Positions 60,625-64,000 of a stretch of DNA of 64,000 nt are shown here, one piece after another (position 1 is the stretch's first letter; every line of letters begins with the position of its first letter). The translations under genes were made by a program, and so were the position numbers. The DNA is from Roseicella aerolata. Its GTDB lineage: Bacteria; Pseudomonadota; Alphaproteobacteria; Acetobacterales; Acetobacteraceae. Below the pieces are notes generated by a model. That model was given only the letters and a program-made list of their open reading frames with translations, was not told where the DNA came from and did no database searches. The stretch spans positions 1-64,000 of the forward strand of contig NZ_JAJAQI010000035.1 in assembly GCF_020523605.1 (NCBI RefSeq), read 5' to 3'.

Positions 60625-61610
60625 TCCACCGTCGCTCCCGCATCCTTCACCACCTGCGCCCAGAAGGGAATCTCCTTGCGGAGGAAGGCTTCGAACTCCG
60701 CCGGGCTGTCGGAGGGCCAGGCACGCAGCCCCTCGCTCGCCATCCGCTCCTGCACCGCTGGCTGCCCGATCACGCTCCGCATGGCCTGGAAAAGACGGTC
60801 CGTGAAATCGGGGGGCAGCCGCGCCGGCGCCCAGAGGCCCCACCAGCCCGCGATGTCGAGCGCGGGCAGGCCCGCCGCGCCGCTGCCGGGGATCTCCGGG
60901 ATGACCGGGGAGGGCTCGCGCGTCGTCAGGGACAGCGCCGTCACCTTGCCGGCGCGCGATTGCGGCAGCACCACCGGCGGCGTGCCGATGAGCATCGTGA
61001 TATCCCCCGCGAGCAGCGCGGTCATCGAGGGCGCGCCGCCGCGGAAGGGCACATGTGTCAGTTCCACGCCCAGCACGCGCGACAGCATGGCGCCCGCGAG
61101 GTGGCTCGGCGTGCCGATGCCCGGCGTGCCATAGTTCCAGCGCCCCGGTTCCGCCCGGATACGTGCCAGCAGTTCCTGCAGGGTACGGATGCCGCTGTTC
61201 GGATTGACAGCGATGATGGTCGGCAGGTCGCAGATCCGGGTGATGGGGGTGAAATCGGCCAGCGGATCGAAGCTGATCCGGCGGAACATGGCCGGGTTGA
61301 CCGCATGGCTGAAATTGCCGCCGAGCAGCAGGCTCGTGCCGTCCGGCTCGCTGCGGGCGACATTCTCGGTGGCGATGTTGGAGCCGGCGCCGGGGCGGTT
61401 GTCCACCACGATGGTCTGGCCGAGTTCCCGCCCCAGCGCCTCGCCCAGGGTGCGCGCGAGGAAATCACCGGAGCCGCCGGGCGGGAAGCCGACGACGAGG
61501 CGGATCGGCCGCCCGCCCAGCCAGGTGGCCTGGGCGCTGACGATAGCGGGCGCCGCGAGGGCAGCTGTGGTGAGCGTGGCGGCAAGCAGGGTACGGCGTG
61601 TCGCCGGCAT
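60621..61610 (-). CDS. Bug/TctC-family periplasmic binding protein
   Basis: 329 aa. Tat-like leader ATRRTLLAATLTTAALAAPA. Motifs VGFPPGGSGDFLARTLGEAL, DNRPGAGSNIATENVA, EPDGTSLLLGGNFSH and VPFRGGAPSMTALLAGDITM. ATG 61610 has GGGAGG. First gene of the minus-strand unit Bug, Fe-ADH, LLM; the 4-base overlap with Fe-ADH strongly suggests that receptor and enzyme handle the same compound. Region 61611-61904 upstream is gene-free and includes the palindrome GAACGTTC at 61814-61821. Confidence 0.9.
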   Translation of the reverse strand: MPATRRTLLAATLTTAALAAPAIVSAQATWLGGRPIRLVVGFPPGGSGDFLARTLGEALGRELGQTIVVDNRPGAGSNIATENVARSEPDGTSLLLGGNFSHAVNPAMFRRISFDPLADFTPITRICDLPTIIAVNPNSGIRTLQELLARIRAEPGRWNYGTPGIGTPSHLAGAMLSRVLGVELTHVPFRGGAPSMTALLAGDITMLIGTPPVVLPQSRAGKVTALSLTTREPSPVIPEIPGSGAAGLPALDIAGWWGLWAPARLPPDFTDRLFQAMRSVIGQPAVQERMASEGLRAWPSDSPAEFEAFLRKEIPFWAQVVKDAGATVE

Positions 61611-61904
61611 GGGGAACCTCCCGGTGGGGCTTGTCGTGGCCGGCCTGGTCCGACGGGGAGAGAGCCAGGTGGTGGGCATGGTCCTCCGCCCTTTCCGCTC
61701 ATCGCAATCCCTTGCGGACGGAATGGACAGGCGGGCCGGGGCGAGGGCTGCGACGCGCTCCGGAGGTCAGGGTGACGCGCGAGGGTGGGATCTGGCTTCA
61801 CGGTGCGCGATAGGAACGTTCTTGTTGCAATTGTGTGGGCGCGGGGCAGAGCCGGGCAAGGGCGTCGGGACACGCCGCCTGCTTGCCCCGTGTGCGGCAC
61901 GGGC

Positions 61905-62780
61905 TTACCCCCGCTGCGCCTTGTCTGCCTTGTTGCGGGCTTTGATCCGCTCCCGCGCCGCCGCCCAGTCCGCATCCCCATAGGCGAAAAGGTCGCGGAA
62001 GCCGCCGCCATTCATCATCCAGGACCCGCCGTCGAGGGCGATGGTCTCGCCATTGATCCAGGAGGGGGCGAGGAGGAAGGCGACGAGGTTGCCGATATCC
62101 TCCGCATTGCCGACGCGGCCCATGGGGTTGCTCGCCGCCGCCTTGGCGGTCGGGTCGTTGTCGCCCGGGCGCAGCCTCGCATACATCCCCTCGGTCGGGA
62201 TGGTGCCGGGCGCGATGGTGTTGAGCCGGATGCCATGGCGGCCCCATTCCACCGCCAGCGATTTGGTCATGGTGTCCACCGCCGCCTTGGACATGGCCGA
62301 GGGGATGACGAAGGGTGCCCCGGTGCGGCCCCAGGTGGTGGTGATGGAAACCACCGCATGGTTACCGTCCTTCGCCGCGATCCAGCGCTTCCCCACGGCC
62401 TGCGTCACCTGCAGCGTGCCGTGGAAGACGATGTCGGTGATGGCGCGGATTCCTCGCGGCGAGAGGTCCTCCGTCCGGCTGACGAAATTGCCGGCGGCGT
62501 TGTTGATGAGGTGCGTGGCCGGGCGCCCGCCCTCCCACATGGCGGCGACGGCGCGCTCCACCGCCTCCGGGTCCTTGATGTCCACCACCTGCCAGGTGAC
62601 GCGGCCGGGCTCCCCGTCGCTCATCGCCTCGGCCGCCTCCTGCAGCACCGGGCCGCGGCGGCCCCAGATCTCCACGGCCGCGCCGAGGGACAGCAGCTTC
62701 TCCGCCATCATCCGGCCGAGGCCGCTGCCGCCGCCGGTGACCAGCACGCGCTGGCCGGCGAACAGGTCCGCCCTGAACAT
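61905..62780 (-). CDS. SDR-family oxidoreductase, 2,4-dienoyl-CoA reductase-like
   Basis: 291 aa. SDR of the DECR type: TGGGSGLGRMMAEKLLSLGA, INNAAGNFVSRTEDLSP, HAVVSITTTWGRTGAPFVIP and AMSKAAVDTMTKSLAVEWGR, with Lys in SMSKA-like position; PTEGMYARLRPGDNDP and the WINGETIALDGGSWMMNGGG ending fit peroxisomal-type DECR. It probably reduces an enoyl-CoA or similar thioester. Start ATG 62780 has GGGAGG; upstream is a divergent SDR (61 bases). Confidence 0.85.
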   Translation of the reverse strand: MFRADLFAGQRVLVTGGGSGLGRMMAEKLLSLGAAVEIWGRRGPVLQEAAEAMSDGEPGRVTWQVVDIKDPEAVERAVAAMWEGGRPATHLINNAAGNFVSRTEDLSPRGIRAITDIVFHGTLQVTQAVGKRWIAAKDGNHAVVSITTTWGRTGAPFVIPSAMSKAAVDTMTKSLAVEWGRHGIRLNTIAPGTIPTEGMYARLRPGDNDPTAKAAASNPMGRVGNAEDIGNLVAFLLAPSWINGETIALDGGSWMMNGGGFRDLFAYGDADWAAARERIKARNKADKAQRG

Positions 62781-62841
62781 CGCTCCCTCCCGCTTTCTAT
62801 CCACTCTATGCTGCCCCCAAAGCGGAGGAAGGGGGAGGGGC

Positions 62842-63579
62842 ATGGCGGACAGGAAAGTGCTGCTGGTGACCGGCGGCGGGCGGGGGATCGGCGCCGCGGT
62901 GGTGCGGCTGGCGGCGGCGCGCGGCTTCGATGTCGCCTTCACCTATGCCGGCAATGCCGCGCGCGCGGCCGAGACCGAGGCGGCGGCGAAGGCGGCTGGA
63001 GCAACGGTGCTGGCGCTCAAGGCGGATGTGGCGGATCCGAAGGCGGTGGCCGCTACCTTCGCGGCGGTGGACCAGCGCTTCGGCCGGCTGGACGCGCTGG
63101 TGAACAATGCCGGCATCACCGGCCCGAAGGCGACCCTGCAGGAAAGCACGGACGCGATCTGGGAGCAGGTGCTGCGGACCAATGTGCTGGGCTTGGTCGC
63201 CTGCTGCCGGGAGGCGCTGGCGCGCCTCCCGCAGGGTGGCGGCATCGTCAATGTCTCCTCGCGCGCATCGGCGCTCGGCGGCGGCGGGGAGTGGATCCAC
63301 TATGCCGCGAGCAAGGGCGCGGTGGATACGTTGACGATCGGGCTCGCCAAGGAAGCGGCGGCGCAGGGCGTGCGGGTGAATGCGGTGAATCCCGGCCTGA
63401 TCGAGACGGAGCTGCATGCCGCCGCCGGCATGCCGGACCGGGTGGCGCGCATGTCGGCCGCGGTGCCCCTGGCTCGCGGCGGCAGCGCGGAGGAGGTGGC
63501 CGAGGCGGTGCTCTGGCTGCTGTCGGATGGCGCGAGCTACATCACCGGGGCGCTGGTGCCGGTGAGCGGCGGGCGATAG
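62842..63579 (+). CDS. SDR-family oxidoreductase (FabG-like)
   Basis: 245 aa classical SDR. TGGGRGIGAAVVRLAAARGF, NNAGITGPKATL, NVSSRASALGGGGEWIHYAA (Ser, Tyr) with SKGAVDT (Lys) and PGLIETELH. Cofactor-loop Asn/Arg in TYAGNAARAAE suggests NADPH. Often annotated as glucose-1-dehydrogenase or 3-oxoacyl-ACP reductase; substrate not fixed. ATG 62842 has GGGGGAGGGG upstream. Last protein-coding gene before the island boundary. Confidence 0.88.
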   Translation: MADRKVLLVTGGGRGIGAAVVRLAAARGFDVAFTYAGNAARAAETEAAAKAAGATVLALKADVADPKAVAATFAAVDQRFGRLDALVNNAGITGPKATLQESTDAIWEQVLRTNVLGLVACCREALARLPQGGGIVNVSSRASALGGGGEWIHYAASKGAVDTLTIGLAKEAAAQGVRVNAVNPGLIETELHAAAGMPDRVARMSAAVPLARGGSAEEVAEAVLWLLSDGASYITGALVPVSGGR

Positions 63580-63752
63580 AGGCGCTTCGCGTTCAGGGCA
63601 GGCGGCAAGCCGGCCAGGAACCCGCGCCGAGGCAGATGGCCGTCCACCGCTGCTTCAGCCCGGCCGGGCGTCGTGGCGCGACCCGGCCGGCGATCAGTGC
63701 CGCCTTGGTGCCCGCAGACCGGGCGGGGATCAGGAGAAGGCATGCGGATATC
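63580..63752. other. Gene-free stretch before the right-end hairpins
   Basis: 173 bases with no ribosome site or recognisable coding pattern. Follows the SDR gene; no obvious terminator of that transcript. The terminator and structures listed from 63753 onwards fill the rest of the gap to 64000. Confidence 0.35.
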
Positions 63753-63779
63753 AAAAATGCGCGGGTTGTCGAAACCCGC
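63753..63779 (-). terminator. Minus-strand intrinsic terminator
   Basis: 7-bp stem GCGGGTT/AACCCGC (63761-63767/63773-63779), 5-base loop, followed on the minus strand by GCATTTTTG. It would stop transcripts coming from the right, that is from the tRNA fragment and the region beyond. Confidence 0.5.
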
Positions 63780-63856
63780 AAGCTGAGCCTTGGAGGGCCA
63801 CGATGACCAACGGCAGGATCACGCCGCGGAAGCACCTGGCGAAAGGCTCAGACCCG

Positions 63857-63906
63857 TTCTCCCACGCAGGGCTGAAACGCCCTGCCTGCCTCACGTCCTG
63901 GGAGAA
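63857..63906. other. Nested hairpins beside the tRNA fragment
   Basis: Outer arms TTCTCCCA (63857-63864) and TGGGAGAA (63899-63906) enclose an inner perfect stem GCAGGGC/GCCCTGC (63866-63872/63879-63885). The outer arm ends one base from the tRNA 3' fragment. Possibly recombination or termination related. Confidence 0.4.
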
Positions 63907-63907
63907 A

Positions 63908-63940
63908 TGGTGGGCGCACAAGGATTCGAACCTTGGTCCC
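63908..63940 (-). other. tRNA 3'-end fragment; putative attachment site
   Basis: On the minus strand 33 bases read as the 3' end of a tRNA: variable end GGGAC, T-arm CAAGG-TTCGAAT-CCTTG, acceptor strand TGCGCCC, A and CCA. No D-arm, anticodon arm or 5' acceptor strand (GGGCGCA) follows at higher coordinates; instead a terminator lies there. It looks like the duplicated att copy left when an element integrated in a tRNA gene (perhaps tRNA-Lys). The element should extend to the right. Confidence 0.65.
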
Positions 63941-63955
63941 GCTTAGATCATCCAA

Positions 63956-63976
63956 CAAAACGCGCTTTGGCGCGTT
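63956..63976 (-). terminator. Minus-strand intrinsic terminator right of the tRNA fragment
   Basis: Stem AACGCGC/GCGCGTT (7 bp, loop of 4), followed on the minus strand by further T (GCGCGTTTTG). It would end a gene of the putative element lying beyond 64000. Confidence 0.6.
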
Positions 63977-64000
63977 GTGTGGGGTATGGCGAAGCCCCTT

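Noticed and set aside
61814-61821. GAACGTTC palindrome as LexA site
   Set aside because: Only 8 bases, no second half-site at the spacing expected for alphaproteobacterial LexA boxes, and the gene downstream is a Bug receptor.
63803-63946. A plus-strand frame ending WAHKDSNLGPA
   Set aside because: It reads through the tRNA 3' fragment in antisense; the KDSNLG pattern is the usual artefact, despite a plausible GGAGG upstream.
1-64000. CRISPR arrays
   Set aside because: No regularly spaced direct repeats were seen; the two compound repeats are palindromic and 20.9 kb apart.
63908-64000. A complete second tRNA gene on the minus strand
   Set aside because: No D-arm, anticodon arm or matching 5' acceptor strand can be found at the expected distance, and a terminator hairpin occupies the place.

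Overview
The window is high-GC, densely coded chromosomal DNA of an alphaproteobacterium. The best guess is an Acetobacteraceae (Roseomonas-like) soil or water heterotroph. The reasons are the gene content (PhaR/PHA genes, NasS-NasT control of nitrate uptake, a large number of Bug/TctC periplasmic binding proteins with Tat-like leaders), the frequent GTG/TTG starts and the family resemblances. This placement is inference; no rRNA or other marker gene is present.

Layout. 1-119: the edge of an IS701-like element that ends at the stop codon of cysG. 120-6438 (minus): a nitrate assimilation operon nasT-nasS-nrtA-nrtB-nrtD-cysG (sensor/antiterminator, ABC uptake, siroheme synthesis). 7081-13914: AbgB-like M20 amidohydrolase, SRAP DNA-crosslink protease, HD protein, Bug protein, NTF2-FMO flavoprotein and an envelope protein. 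13956-18016: XRE regulator, phaR, a small putative synthase partner overlapping a short PhaC-like synthase, and thiolase; phaB lies apart at 29672 with its own terminator. 18274-28165: binding proteins (Bug, TAXI-TRAP, SBP_bac_5), SMP-30 lactonase, methyltransferase, gloB, cupin, DMT exporter and small membrane protein. 28228-33528: AhpD-like/YciI pair, phaB, cytochrome c, SDR, Bug protein and glycine-zipper lipoprotein. 33642-40925: an amino-acid-type metabolic cluster (ArgE-like deacetylase, threonine-synthase-like enzyme, DUF6653, M81 peptidase, D-threonine-aldolase-like enzyme, Rid protein, HdrC/HdrB-like iron-sulfur pair). 41037-47662: two tandem Bug paralogues with a structured repeat between them, TRIC channel, MFS transporter, LysR regulator, DUF2076 and CoA-binding proteins. 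47892: tRNA-Ile(CAT). 48078-63579: hemolysin-III, BVMO, two LLM oxidoreductases, an operon TauD-FAH-Bug-Ldh, DadA-like oxidase, an operon Bug-Fe-ADH-LLM and two SDRs. 63600-64000: hairpins, terminators and a tRNA 3'-end fragment, which I read as the attachment-site boundary of an integrated element lying to the right of the window.

How it works together. The left operon brings in nitrate and makes siroheme for an assimilatory nitrite reductase encoded elsewhere. The PHA genes provide carbon storage (thiolase, reductase, synthase, repressor). Most of the rest looks like scavenging of organic acids, amides and aromatic or aliphatic compounds: seven orphan Bug receptors, each near catabolic oxidoreductases or hydrolases, with no TctA/TctB permease in the window.

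The most unusual items are: a compound palindromic repeat present twice with compensatory changes in its main stem; the tRNA-fragment island boundary; the Rid/HdrCB-like cluster in which several signature residues are lost; the short PhaC with an overlapping small partner; and a 13-bp inverted repeat covering both candidate ATG start codons of the LysR gene.
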